Below, in pieces: positions 1-8,584 of a DNA stretch of 64,000 bases (position 1 is its first letter; each line of letters starts with the position of its first letter). The translations under genes were made by a program, and so were the position numbers. This DNA comes from Xanthobacter dioxanivorans (GTDB lineage: Bacteria > Pseudomonadota > Alphaproteobacteria > Rhizobiales > Xanthobacteraceae). The notes beneath the pieces are model-generated. The model saw nothing but the letters and a program-made list of their open reading frames with translations, was not told the DNA's origin and made no database searches. The DNA is taken from contig NZ_CP063362.1 in NCBI RefSeq assembly GCF_016807805.1, forward strand, positions 5,374,501 to 5,438,500, given 5' to 3'.

Positions 1-663
1 GCCGGCGCATCCGGCCAGTTGCGGAACAAGGCGACCACCGCCGGCAACCTGCTCCAGCGCACGCGCTGCCCCTATTTCTACGACACCGACCAGGCCTGCA
101 ACAAACGCCGCCCCGGCAGTGGCTGCGCGGCCATCGGCGGCTTCACCCGCCAGTTGGCGGTGATCGGCGCCAGCGAGGCCTGCATCGCCACCCATCCGAG
201 CGACATGGCGGTGGCCCTGCGCGCCCTCGATGCGCGGGTGGAAACCGTGCGGCCCGACGGCACCGCGCGGAGCATTCCCATTGCCGACCTCCACCGCCTG
301 CCCGGCGAGACGCCCCACCTGGAGACCTCGCTGGTGCCGGGCGAGCTCATCACTGCCGTGACCCTGCCCAAGCCGGTGGGTGGCACGCACGTCTACCGCA
401 AGGTCCGCGACCGCGCCTCCTACGCGTTCGCCCTCGTCTCGGTGGCGATGATCCGGCAAGAGGACGGGACCGGGCGGGTTGCGCTCGGCGGCGTGGCGCC
501 CAAGCCGTGGCGGGTCGAGGCCGCCGAGGCGGAGATGGCCCGCGGCGCCAGGACTGTGGCCGCTCATCTCCTCGCCGACGCGAAACCCACCACTGACAAT
601 GCCTTCAAGCTCACGCTGGTGGAGCGCACGCTCGGCGCGGTGATGGCGGAAGCAAGGGGCTGA
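1..663 (+). CDS. paoB: PaoB-like FAD-binding subunit of aldehyde oxidoreductase (5' partial)
   Basis: This is the C-terminal two thirds of the FAD subunit of a xanthine-oxidase-family molybdoenzyme, which passes electrons between FeS clusters and FAD. The reading frame is open from base 1, so the gene begins upstream; the TTG at 19 is not a real start. The segment opens on the FAD-binding region ([19 protein letters not shown]). Four cysteines follow (C-x9-C-x8-C-x18-C, in RCPYFYD, QACNKR, GSGCAA and SEACIA), matching the extra [4Fe-4S] insertion of E. coli PaoB. The stop lies three bases before the paoC start, so the two are co-transcribed. The small 2Fe-2S subunit gene paoA would be expected upstream, outside the window. 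Confidence 0.9.
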   Translation, partial: AGASGQLRNKATTAGNLLQRTRCPYFYDTDQACNKRRPGSGCAAIGGFTRQLAVIGASEACIATHPSDMAVALRALDARVETVRPDGTARSIPIADLHRLPGETPHLETSLVPGELITAVTLPKPVGGTHVYRKVRDRASYAFALVSVAMIRQEDGTGRVALGGVAPKPWRVEAAEAEMARGARTVAAHLLADAKPTTDNAFKLTLVERTLGAVMAEARG

Positions 664-666
664 ACC

Positions 667-2877
667 ATGAAATTCGATGCTCCCGCGACCACCAACCCCA
701 TCGACCGGCTCAAGATCGTCGGCCAGCCGCTCGACCGGATCGAGGGCCGCTTCAAGACCACAGGCACCGCCCTCTATGCCTATGAGCACAACGATGCCGC
801 CCCCAATCCCGCCTACGGCTATGTGGTGGGTGCATCCATCGCCAAGGGCCGCATCGCCGCCATGGACCTCGCGGCGGCCGAGCGCGCGCCCGGCGTGCTG
901 GCGATCGTGACGGCGCAGAACGCGGGCCGGCTCGAAAAGGGCAAACTCAACACCGCCAGGCTCCTTGGAGGTCCCGAGATCGAGCACTATCACCAGGCGA
1001 TCGCCGTGGTGGTTGCCGAGACCTTCGAGCAGGCGCGGAGCGCGGCGCGGCTCGTGCGTGTGGAATATGTGGCGGAGCAGGGCGCGTTCGACCTCGCCGA
1101 GGCCCGGGACTCCGCGGCCAGGCCGAGCGCGGAAGGCTTCGGCGGCTCGCCAGACACCGCCATCGGCGATTTCGCCGGCACCTATGCGGCGGCTCCGGTG
1201 AAGCTCGACGCCACCTACACCACCCCCGACCACGCCCACGCCATGATGGAGCCGCACGCCTCCATCGCGGCCTGGGACGGCGACCGGCTGACCCTGTGGA
1301 CCTCCAACCAGATGCTGGCCTGGGGCGTCGCGGACGTCGCCCGCATGCTGCGCATCCGGCGCGAAAATGTGCGCCTCATCTCGCATCATGTGGGCGGCGG
1401 GTTCGGCGCCAAGCTGTTCGTGCGCGCGGATGCGCTGCTGGCGGCGCTGGCGGCGCGGACGACGGGGCGGCCGGTGAAGGTGGCCCTGCATCGTCCGTTC
1501 GTGTTCAACAACACCACCCACCGCCCCGCCACCATCCAGCGCATCCGCATCGGCGCCAAACCGGACGGGACGATCACCGCCATCGGGCACGAAAGCTGGT
1601 CCGGTGACCTGCCCGGCGGCGGCCCGGAGACGGCGGTCAACCAGACGCGCCTGCTCTATGCCGGCGCCCACCGCATGACCGCGACGCGGCTCGCCGTGCT
1701 GGACCTGCCGGAGGGCAACGCCATGCGCGCGCCCGGCGAGGCTCCGGGGCTCATGGCGCTGGAGATCGCCATGGACGAGATGGCCGAGAAGCTCGGCCTC
1801 GACCCGATCGAATTCCGGATCCTGAACGACACGCAGGTGGACCCGGAAGAGCCGCAGCGGCCGTTTTCCCAGCGCCAGCTCGCGACCTGCCTGCGGACCG
1901 GGGCCGAACGCTTCGGCTGGAGCCGGCGCAACCCGCTGCCGGGACGCACCCGCCACGGGCGGTGGCTGCGCGGCATGGGGGTCGCCGCGGCCTTGCGCAA
2001 CAACCTGCTGACCAAGTCGGGGGCGCGGGTTCGCCTCGACGGGCGCGGCATGGTGACGGTGGAAACGGACATGACCGACATCGGCACCGGCAGCTACACC
2101 ATCATCGCACAGACCGCGGCCGAAATGATGGGGGTGCCCATGGAGAACGTCATCGTGCACCTGGGGGATTCCGCATTTCCGGTGTCCGCGGGATCGGGCG
2201 GCCAGTGGGGCGCCAACAATGCTACCGCCGGCGTCTATGCCGCCTGCATGAAGCTGCGCGAGGAGGTGGCGCGCAGGCTCGGCTTCAACTCGGAGGATGC
2301 GGTCTTCGCCGATGGCGAGGTGCGCGCCGGCCAGAGGGCGGCTCCGCTCGGCGGCGCGGCGGCCCAAGGCGAGATCGTGGCCGAGGATGCCATCGCATAC
2401 GGCGACCTGGACAAGACGCACCAGCAATCCACCTTCGGCGCGCATTTCGTCGAGGTTGGAGTGGATGTGGCCACGGGGGAAATCCGGCTTCGGCGGATGC
2501 TGGCGGTGTGTGCGGCGGGGCGGATTCTCAATCCGAAATCGGCCCGCAGCCAGGTGATCGGGGCGATGACCATGGGCGCCGGCGCCGCCCTCATGGAGGA
2601 GCTGGTCGTCGACAAGCGGCACGGCTTCTTCGTCAATCACGACCTCGCCGGCTACGAGGTGCCGGTGCACGCGGACATCCCGCACCAGGACGTTGTTTTC
2701 CTTGATGAAACCGATCCCCTCTCCTCCCCCATGAAGGCCAAGGGCGTGGGCGAATTGGGCATCTGCGGGGTCGGGGCGGCGGTGGCGAATGCGGTCTACA
2801 ACGCCACCGGCGTGCGCATCCGCGACTATCCCCTGACCCTCGACAAGCACCTCGACCGGCTGCCCGAGATGAGCTGA
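667..2877 (+). CDS. paoC: PaoC-like molybdenum cofactor-binding subunit of aldehyde oxidoreductase
   Basis: The 736-aa large subunit binds the Mo-molybdopterin cofactor and oxidises aldehydes to acids. It resembles E. coli PaoC along its whole length, from the N-terminal FDAPATTNPIDRLK to the C-terminal RDYPLTLDKHLDRLP. Visible motifs are the cofactor-contacting GGGFGAK, the substrate-loop NAMRAPGEAPGL, GSGGQWGANN, and the C-terminal KGVGELG that carries the catalytic base glutamate. The ATG is three bases after the paoB stop. No Tat signal is visible; in the PaoABC complex the signal sits on PaoA, so export depends on the missing upstream gene. The real substrate range (probably aromatic aldehydes) is inference. 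Confidence 0.93.
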   Translation: MKFDAPATTNPIDRLKIVGQPLDRIEGRFKTTGTALYAYEHNDAAPNPAYGYVVGASIAKGRIAAMDLAAAERAPGVLAIVTAQNAGRLEKGKLNTARLLGGPEIEHYHQAIAVVVAETFEQARSAARLVRVEYVAEQGAFDLAEARDSAARPSAEGFGGSPDTAIGDFAGTYAAAPVKLDATYTTPDHAHAMMEPHASIAAWDGDRLTLWTSNQMLAWGVADVARMLRIRRENVRLISHHVGGGFGAKLFVRADALLAALAARTTGRPVKVALHRPFVFNNTTHRPATIQRIRIGAKPDGTITAIGHESWSGDLPGGGPETAVNQTRLLYAGAHRMTATRLAVLDLPEGNAMRAPGEAPGLMALEIAMDEMAEKLGLDPIEFRILNDTQVDPEEPQRPFSQRQLATCLRTGAERFGWSRRNPLPGRTRHGRWLRGMGVAAALRNNLLTKSGARVRLDGRGMVTVETDMTDIGTGSYTIIAQTAAEMMGVPMENVIVHLGDSAFPVSAGSGGQWGANNATAGVYAACMKLREEVARRLGFNSEDAVFADGEVRAGQRAAPLGGAAAQGEIVAEDAIAYGDLDKTHQQSTFGAHFVEVGVDVATGEIRLRRMLAVCAAGRILNPKSARSQVIGAMTMGAGAALMEELVVDKRHGFFVNHDLAGYEVPVHADIPHQDVVFLDETDPLSSPMKAKGVGELGICGVGAAVANAVYNATGVRIRDYPLTLDKHLDRLPEMS

Positions 2878-2895
2878 CCGGCCGGCCGGGAAAGC

Positions 2896-2934
2896 CGACA
2901 CCGTCCCGACACCGCGCATGTCGGGACGGTGTCG
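2896..2934 (+). terminator. Hairpin after paoC with 16-bp perfect stem
   Basis: Bases 2896-2911 are perfectly complementary to 2919-2934, with a 7-base loop. It starts 18 bases after the paoC stop and lies between convergent genes. No T-tract follows, so it may act as a bidirectional or Rho-assisted terminator or an mRNA-stabilising hairpin. A second, weaker inverted repeat built from the same CGACA/TGTCG words follows at about 2939-2970. Confidence 0.65.
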
Positions 2935-3003
2935 CCCCGGTGTCGGCACCCGACATGTCGTGCCGTCGGCCTCGGCCTTCGACCGATGCCGGGTGGGTCA
3001 CGC

Positions 3004-3897
3004 TCAAACGCCGCGCGGCGGCTTGCGGATGTCCTCGTAGAGGGTGTGGAGGCGCTCCAGCGAGCGCACCGAGCGCTCGGGCTCGGTGGCGGCGAGGCCG
3101 AACACCAGCATCTCGATGCACATGAGCACGAGGCCGTGCAGGGGCACCGTCTCCGACTTGCCGCGCGGCACATGGATCACCACCCGCGCCTGCCGGCCGA
3201 AGGCGGGCGAGGCCGAGCCGGTGAGCAGGATCATCGGGACGTCGAGCCGGCGCGCCTCCTCCAGCGTGGCCGCTCCCTCCCGGTGGGCGCTCGCCTGCCC
3301 CATCATCACCAGCACGTCGCCGCGCCGCATGGCGAGCAGCTGTTCCCCGAGCGCGATGCCGGTGCGGTTCAGCGCATAAGCATGCCGCCCGTTGCGCACC
3401 AGCAGCCGGGCGGCATAGTCGGCGATGATGGCGGAGGCGCCGATGCCGAACAGGCCGATCCCCGCCCCGCCCCGCATCAGCTCGATGGCGGCGGCGATGG
3501 CCCGCCGGTTCTCCGGCTTCGTCACCTGCTCGATGCCGGCGAGGTGGCCGGCGCGGACGAAATCGATGGAGGCGTCCACGTCCCGCGTGAGCTCCTCGGT
3601 GGTGGCGCTCATCTTGTCCACGGAGGAGATCACCTCGCCGAGGAAGCCGGCGAGCGTGCGCTTCAGGTCCCTCAGCCCGTCGAAGCCCAGCGCCTGCACC
3701 GCCCGGATCACGGTGGCATCCGAGGTCCCGGTCTCGGCGGCGATCTCCAGGGCGGACTGGCCGAGGACGGCGCGGCGATTCTCGTTGATATAGTCGGCCA
3801 CCACCTTGAGACGGGGCGAGAGCGTCGCGCCCCGGGCGCGCAGGCGCGCCCCGAAACGATCCACCCGGCTCTTGCGCCCTTGCGACGGCGTCGTCAT
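3004..3897 (-). CDS. MurR/RpiR family transcriptional regulator
   Basis: A 297-aa sugar-phosphate-type regulator. Residues 1-80 form the RpiR helix-turn-helix region (LSPRLKVVADYINENRRAVLG, AETGTSDATVIRAVQALGF), and residues of about 120-250 form a SIS domain (GIGLFGIGASAIIADYAA, ALNRTGIALGEQL, DVLVMMGQASAHREGAATLEEA, VPMILLTGS). The ATG at 3897 is preferred because it starts the conserved region; the longer open frame upstream runs through a dispersed repeat. It converges on paoC and faces away from the siderophore importer, so its target is not evident. Confidence 0.88.
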   Translation of the reverse strand: MTTPSQGRKSRVDRFGARLRARGATLSPRLKVVADYINENRRAVLGQSALEIAAETGTSDATVIRAVQALGFDGLRDLKRTLAGFLGEVISSVDKMSATTEELTRDVDASIDFVRAGHLAGIEQVTKPENRRAIAAAIELMRGGAGIGLFGIGASAIIADYAARLLVRNGRHAYALNRTGIALGEQLLAMRRGDVLVMMGQASAHREGAATLEEARRLDVPMILLTGSASPAFGRQARVVIHVPRGKSETVPLHGLVLMCIEMLVFGLAATEPERSVRSLERLHTLYEDIRKPPRGV

Positions 3898-4027
3898 GGC
3901 GCCCGCCCCCGCTCCTCTCCTCATTCCACGTCCTCCATGCTGGCACAGGGCACAGCGGAACACCAATGGCGGAGCCGGAGGCCGGCGCGCGCCGCCCTGT
4001 GCCCCGGCCCTCGCCCTTTCTCGCCGC

Positions 4028-4136
4028 GTCATGCCCCGGCTTGTCCGGGGCATCCATCCAGCAGCCCGCTCCGCCCTCACCGGCCGGCATCAAGCCCGGC
4101 CCCGGCGCGGATCCCCCGGACCAGCCGGGGGATGAC
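4028..4136. repeat. Palindromic intergenic repeat pair (BIME/REP-like), copy 1
   Basis: Two 28-base arms in inverted orientation, 4028-4055 and 4109-4136, each a hairpin around a cccgg...ccggg core, bounded by GTCAT and ATGAC. It lies between the RpiR gene and the siderophore importer. The layout matches the element at 10949-11061. Confidence 0.6.
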
Positions 4137-4189
4137 GGCGCGGTTGGACATCGTCATCCGCACAGAACCAAACCCGCTCCCGGCGGCCC

Positions 4190-5167
4190 CTAGCGCCCCG
4201 GCCCCGCTTGCCCCGGCGCTTCCCGCCGCAACACCTCCCGCCGCAGAACCTGGGCCTCCACCACCGCCACCAGCAGGCTGAGCGCGGCATAGGTGTTGGA
4301 GATGGTCTCGTCGCGCGGCAGCAGCAGATGGCGGCCCTCGCGGCAGGCCTTCAGCATGCGGCACCAGCCGGGCATCACCTTCTCCAGGGCGGCCACCTCC
4401 TCGCCCGGCCCGCCGCCCTGGTCGGAGCGGAAGGTGCCGAAGATGAAGTCGGCATCGAGGTCGGGCAGGTGTTCGGCGCTCACGTCCATGCGCCCGCCCT
4501 CGGGGATGGCGTCGATGATCGGGGGGAAGCGGAAGCCGGCATCGCGCAGCACGCGTCCCAGCGCCCGGTCGGTGTGGAACACGGTGAGCTTGCCCTGGTT
4601 GGCCTGGAAGGCGGAGACGGTGATGCGCGCGGTGTCCACCAGCCCCTTCAGCTGGGCGATCTGCGCCGCATAGCGCTGCTGGAGCGCGGCGAGGCGCGCC
4701 TCGCTGCCGGTCAGCGCCGCGAGCTTGCCGTAGATGGCGGCGGGCCCGCCCTTCAGGTGCTCGATGCTCACGGTGGGGGCGATGGCCTCCAGCTGGGCGA
4801 GCGGCGTGTCGCGGGTGGGCGAGGTGACGATGAGGTCGGGCTTCGCCGCCACCACCGCCTCCAGGTCGATGGCGTTGGCGCCGAGGAAGGCGATGGGCGC
4901 CGTGTCGAAATCCACCCCGGTGAGCAGCTTGCCGGCGCGCAGGAAGCGCGTGCCGTCCGGCCGCACCCGCCCGTGGCTCGCCACCGGCATCACCCCGAGC
5001 TCGATGAGCGGCAGGGTGAGGTCGAGGTCATGCAGGGAGACGATGCGCCGGGGATGAACCGGCACCTCCACCGTACGGCCGAGATCATCGGTGAAGGGGC
5101 GGGTCTGGGCACCGGCACCGCCGGCGAGGACAACGAGAAGAAGGGTGCAGAACAGGCGGGGGATCAT
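4190..5167 (-). CDS. Siderophore-iron ABC transporter, periplasmic binding protein
   Basis: A 325-aa class III (FepB/BtuF-type) binding protein. Residues 1-20 are a Sec signal peptide ending near GGAGAQ. The mature protein starts with the family hallmark TRPFTDDLGRTVEVPVHPRRIVSL, followed by the helical-backbone pattern (DLIVTSPTRDTPLAQLEAIAPT). It is the last gene of the importer operon and starts 19 bases after the permease stop. The ligand (ferric siderophore rather than haem or cobalamin) is inferred from the divergent TonB siderophore receptor. Confidence 0.88.
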   Translation of the reverse strand: MIPRLFCTLLLVVLAGGAGAQTRPFTDDLGRTVEVPVHPRRIVSLHDLDLTLPLIELGVMPVASHGRVRPDGTRFLRAGKLLTGVDFDTAPIAFLGANAIDLEAVVAAKPDLIVTSPTRDTPLAQLEAIAPTVSIEHLKGGPAAIYGKLAALTGSEARLAALQQRYAAQIAQLKGLVDTARITVSAFQANQGKLTVFHTDRALGRVLRDAGFRFPPIIDAIPEGGRMDVSAEHLPDLDADFIFGTFRSDQGGGPGEEVAALEKVMPGWCRMLKACREGRHLLLPRDETISNTYAALSLLVAVVEAQVLRREVLRREAPGQAGPGR

Positions 5168-5186
5168 CGGGGCCTCACGGGAGGGC

Positions 5187-6233
5187 TCACAGCTGGTCGC
5201 GGCGGCGCCACAGCAGGAACAGGAACAAGGGCACGCCGGCGACCGTCATCACGATGCCGGCGGGGATCTGGAGGGGGGCGAACAGGAGGCGGCCCACGGT
5301 ATCGGCGGCCAGCACCATGGCGGCGCCCACGAGGGCGCTCGCCACCAGGAGCGCCGACTGGCCGCCGCCCACGGCGAAGCGCGCCATGTGCGGCGCCATG
5401 AGGCCGACGAAGCCGAGGCTCCCTACGGCCGAGACCGCCGCCGCCGTCATCAGCACCGGCGCCGCCAGGCGGGCGGCGGACAGCGCCTTCAGCCGCACGC
5501 CGAGCCCGGTCGCCACCGGGTCGCCCAAAAGGGCCGCGTCGGCGCCGCGGGCGGTGGCCAGCAGCAGGACCGCGCCGGCCGCGCCCCACGCCGCCGGCGC
5601 CGGCAGCAGCGGCCATGAGGCGGCGTGCAGGCTCCCCGCCAGCCAGACGAGCGCGGTCTCCACGTCGTTGATGTCGGCCGTGGTGATGAAGACGAGGAGC
5701 GCGGCGGAGAGCAGCCACGACATGCCGATGCCCACCAGCACGAAACGCACCCCGGAGAGGTCGCGGGCGAGCCCCGCCACCGCCAGCGCCACGGCGAGGC
5801 CGCCGGCCATGCCGGCCACCGGGCGCAGGCCCACCCCCGCCGCCGGCACGGCGAGGATGAGGGCGAGCACGGCCACGCTCGCCCCCTCCTTCACGCCGAT
5901 GAGGCCGGGATCGGCGAGGCTGTTGCGGGTCAGCGCCTGCATGGCGGCGCCGGCGAGGCCGAGCATGGCGCCGGCGAGCATGGCGAGCAGCACCCGCGGC
6001 AGGCGGATGTCCCAGATCACCTGCGCCACCTCCGCCGGAACCTGCGCGCGGACCAACGCGGCGAGCACCTGCGCGGCCGGGATCGGCAGGCTGCCCGACG
6101 ACAGCGCCACGAGCGCGCCGGCACCGATGGCGCATGCGAGCCCCACGCAGGTCGCCACCACGCGCGGGCGCAGCCGGAAGGCCAAGGGCCCGCAGGCGAA
6201 GCGGGCATAGCCGGCGGCGCGGGCGGCGGTCAC
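5187..6233 (-). CDS. FecCD-family iron-siderophore ABC permease (second subunit)
   Basis: A 348-aa inner-membrane permease with about ten hydrophobic segments. FecCD signatures are present: IRLPRVLLAMLAGAMLGLAGAAMQALTRNSLADPGLIGV near residues 65-105, SLGFVGLMAPHMAR for coupling to the ATPase, and a C-terminal GVPLFLFLLWRR. The open frame continues upstream, but the product starts at the GTG at 6233, which overlaps the stop of the preceding permease by four bases (GTGA), a typical translational-coupling arrangement. It forms a heterodimer with the product of the gene at 6230-7291. Confidence 0.88.
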   Translation of the reverse strand: MTAARAAGYARFACGPLAFRLRPRVVATCVGLACAIGAGALVALSSGSLPIPAAQVLAALVRAQVPAEVAQVIWDIRLPRVLLAMLAGAMLGLAGAAMQALTRNSLADPGLIGVKEGASVAVLALILAVPAAGVGLRPVAGMAGGLAVALAVAGLARDLSGVRFVLVGIGMSWLLSAALLVFITTADINDVETALVWLAGSLHAASWPLLPAPAAWGAAGAVLLLATARGADAALLGDPVATGLGVRLKALSAARLAAPVLMTAAAVSAVGSLGFVGLMAPHMARFAVGGGQSALLVASALVGAAMVLAADTVGRLLFAPLQIPAGIVMTVAGVPLFLFLLWRRRDQL

Positions 6234-7291
6234 CTGCGGCTCCGCGCGGCAAGCAGGAGGAACACCGGCACGCCCACCAGCGCCGTCATCGCCCCGGTGG
6301 CGAGCTCGCGCGGGGCGAACAGGGTGCGCGCCGCGAGGTCGGCGGCCAGCACCAGCGCCGCCCCGGCCACCGCCGAGAGCGGCAAGACGAGGCGCATGTC
6401 CCGCCCGGCCATGCCGCGCACCGCGTGGGGCACCACGAGGCCGACGAAGCCGATGGGCCCGGCCAGCGACACCGCCGCCCCGCACAGGAGCGCCGCCGCC
6501 GCCAGCGCGGCGAAGCGGGTGCGGGCGAGGTCCACCCCGAGGCCGCGCGCCACATCCTCGCCCAGGGCCAGGGCATTGAGCCGACCGGACAAAAGCAGCG
6601 CGAGGGTGAGGCCGAAGAGCAGAGGTGGCAGCGCCATCTGCAGCGCCGCGTAGGACTGGCCGGAGAGATCGCCGGCGAGCCACAGCCGCACGGCCGCCAG
6701 CGTCTGGTCGTCGAGGATGAGCTGGGCGGAGGTGAGCGCCGCGGCGAAGGCGGAGAAGGCGACGCCGCACAGGGTCACCTTCAGCGGCGTGAGGCCGCCC
6801 CGCCCCGCGCGCGCCGTGGCCACGACGAGGCCGAACACGGCGCCGGCCCCCAGCGCCGCCAGGAACGGGCGGGCGGCGGGGCCGGACAGGCCCGGCAGGA
6901 TGCGCTCCAGCGCCGGGGCGAAGGTGAGCGCCGAGACCACCGCCAGCGCCGCCCCCGCATTCAGCCCCAGCACGTGCGGCTCGCCCAGCGGATTGCGGGT
7001 GACCGACTGCACCAGCGCCCCGCACAGGCCCAGCGCCGCGCCCGCCGCAAGGCCGGCGAGGCAGCGCAGCAGGCGCAGGGACACCACCACGTTGTGGTCG
7101 AAGCTGTCGGGATCGAAGGCGAGGAGCGCCTCGACCACCGTCCACGGCGCGACGGGCCGCGCGCCGACGCCGAGATGGGCCAGCGCCAGCGCCAGCAGCA
7201 GCGCCACGAGCCCGAGCATGCCGGCGACGCGGCCGAGGCGCAGGGGCCGCAGCCGTGGGCGGCGGGCGGCGGGCGAGGCGGCGACTGTCAT
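6230..7291 (-). CDS. FecCD-family iron-siderophore ABC permease (first subunit)
   Basis: A 353-aa permease of the BtuC/FecCD family with about ten transmembrane helices. Signature stretches are LRLLRCLAGLAAGAALGLCGALVQSVTRNPLGEPHVLGLNAG near residues 72-113 and GPIGFVGLVVPHAVR near 265. The N-terminal 30 residues are basic and precede the first helix. It lies 24 bases after the ATPase gene and overlaps the second permease by four bases. An ATG at 7305 in the same frame would add a few residues, so the exact start is slightly uncertain. Confidence 0.88.
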   Translation of the reverse strand: MTVAASPAARRPRLRPLRLGRVAGMLGLVALLLALALAHLGVGARPVAPWTVVEALLAFDPDSFDHNVVVSLRLLRCLAGLAAGAALGLCGALVQSVTRNPLGEPHVLGLNAGAALAVVSALTFAPALERILPGLSGPAARPFLAALGAGAVFGLVVATARAGRGGLTPLKVTLCGVAFSAFAAALTSAQLILDDQTLAAVRLWLAGDLSGQSYAALQMALPPLLFGLTLALLLSGRLNALALGEDVARGLGVDLARTRFAALAAAALLCGAAVSLAGPIGFVGLVVPHAVRGMAGRDMRLVLPLSAVAGAALVLAADLAARTLFAPRELATGAMTALVGVPVFLLLAARSRR

Positions 7292-7315
7292 GGCGCGAAT
7301 CTCATGGCGCGAGCG

Positions 7316-8152
7316 TCATCGTGCGTCGTCCGCCGCGCCGACCGGGATGAACACCGGCGCGCCGGTGCGCGGGTTTTCCACCGCCACCACCTCGACGCCG
7401 AAGATGTCGCGCACCTGTTCCGGCGACAGGCGCGCGCCCTCCTCCACCACGGCGCGGATGCGACCCTCCTTCAGGCACAGCACCTGGTCGGCATAGGCCA
7501 GCGCCAGGTTGAGATCGTGCAGCACCGCCACCACCGTGCGGCCGTGGAGGCGGGTGAGGCGGTGCAGCAGGTCAAGCACCTGCAACTGGTAGCGCAGGTC
7601 GAGGAAGGTGGTGGGCTCGTCGAGCAGGATCACCTGCGTCTCCTGCGCCACCGCCATGGCGATCCAGCAGCGCTGGCGCTGGCCGCCGGACAGGGCATCC
7701 ACCGGCCGGGCGGCGAAATCCAGGGTGCCGGTGAGGCGCAGCGCCGCCTCCACCGCCGCCTCGTCCGCCGCGCTCCACTGGCCGAGCAGGCCCTGGTGGG
7801 GGTAGCGGCCGCGGGACACCAGGTCGAACACGCTGAGCCCCTCCGGCACCAGCGGCGCCTGCGGCAGGATGCCCAGGGCGCGGGCCAGCGCCTTGGTGGG
7901 CAGATCGTGGATGGCGCGGCCGTCGAGCCGCACCGCGCCGCCGCGCGGCTTCAGCAGGCGCGCCATGGTGGAGAGCAGCGTCGACTTGCCCGACCCGTTG
8001 GGCCCGATGAGCGCGGTCATGCGGCCGGCGGGGACGGTGAAGCTCACGTCGTCCACGATCAGGCGGTGGCCGTAGCCGGCCTTGAGGGCGTCCACCGTGA
8101 TCCGCGGTGCCCCCGCCTCCCGCGCCGGAGCGCCTGCCCGCTGTTCAAGCAC
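7316..8152 (-). CDS. Iron-siderophore ABC transporter ATP-binding protein (FecE/FepC type)
   Basis: A 278-aa ATPase that powers the importer from the cytoplasmic face. Walker A GPNGSGKST is near residue 52, the signature LSGGQRQR near 155, Walker B VILLDEPTTFLDL near 175, and the switch histidine in VLHDLNLA. It is the first gene of the operon and is transcribed away from the TonB receptor at 8585 across a 432-bp regulatory region. It completes a full importer (ATPase, two permeases, binding protein) separate from the second system at 16.9-25.5 kb. Confidence 0.92.
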   Translation of the reverse strand: MLEQRAGAPAREAGAPRITVDALKAGYGHRLIVDDVSFTVPAGRMTALIGPNGSGKSTLLSTMARLLKPRGGAVRLDGRAIHDLPTKALARALGILPQAPLVPEGLSVFDLVSRGRYPHQGLLGQWSAADEAAVEAALRLTGTLDFAARPVDALSGGQRQRCWIAMAVAQETQVILLDEPTTFLDLRYQLQVLDLLHRLTRLHGRTVVAVLHDLNLALAYADQVLCLKEGRIRAVVEEGARLSPEQVRDIFGVEVVAVENPRTGAPVFIPVGAADDAR

Positions 8153-8584
8153 CGATCCCGTTCCTTGCCCGTTCCCGACGCCGCCGGCTCCTGTCCGCCT
8201 GTGTCGCGGCTCGGCCTGTAGTAGTCAAACCTCCGGCGGGATGAAAGCGGGCCAGATCGGAATGAAAGGAAAGAGCAATTGGCCGGGGCCGGCGAAAGGC
8301 ACGCCACTGTCTGTAATTATTAAAATTTAGAACTGTCACGACACCGCATGAAGGCGCTTGGAATTTCACCCCCTCGCCATCCGGCGGGCGGCACGATTGC
8401 AGATTGAGGTTGAACCTTGGAGCAATTTTAGTAAATCAGCATCCGGGCCGCATTTGAAATATTAGACCCGTTCCAGATTTTACTACTACATGCGATTTCG
8501 AACACTCCCCACCAGTCCGAGACGAAGGGCTGCCGGATCGCCCCGGCGGCGGGGGTCTCGAAGATAGGTTCGGGACCCGGGAAC
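8153..8584. promoter_or_regulatory. Divergent control region between siderophore importer 1 and its TonB receptor
   Basis: A 432-bp gene-free stretch, clearly more AT-rich than its surroundings at about 8300-8500. It contains a 9-bp inverted repeat, TGTAGTAGT at 8217-8225 and ACTACTACA at 8482-8490, one copy near each gene. Iron-dependent control (Fur, Irr or RirA) is likely from the gene content, but I could not recognise a consensus box with certainty. Confidence 0.5.

Noticed and set aside
5187..7145. Single 652-aa reading frame covering both iron permeases
   Set aside because: The upstream half is low-complexity Arg/Gly/Ala sequence antiparallel in frame to the real first permease. Only the part from the GTG at 6233 looks like a FecCD protein.
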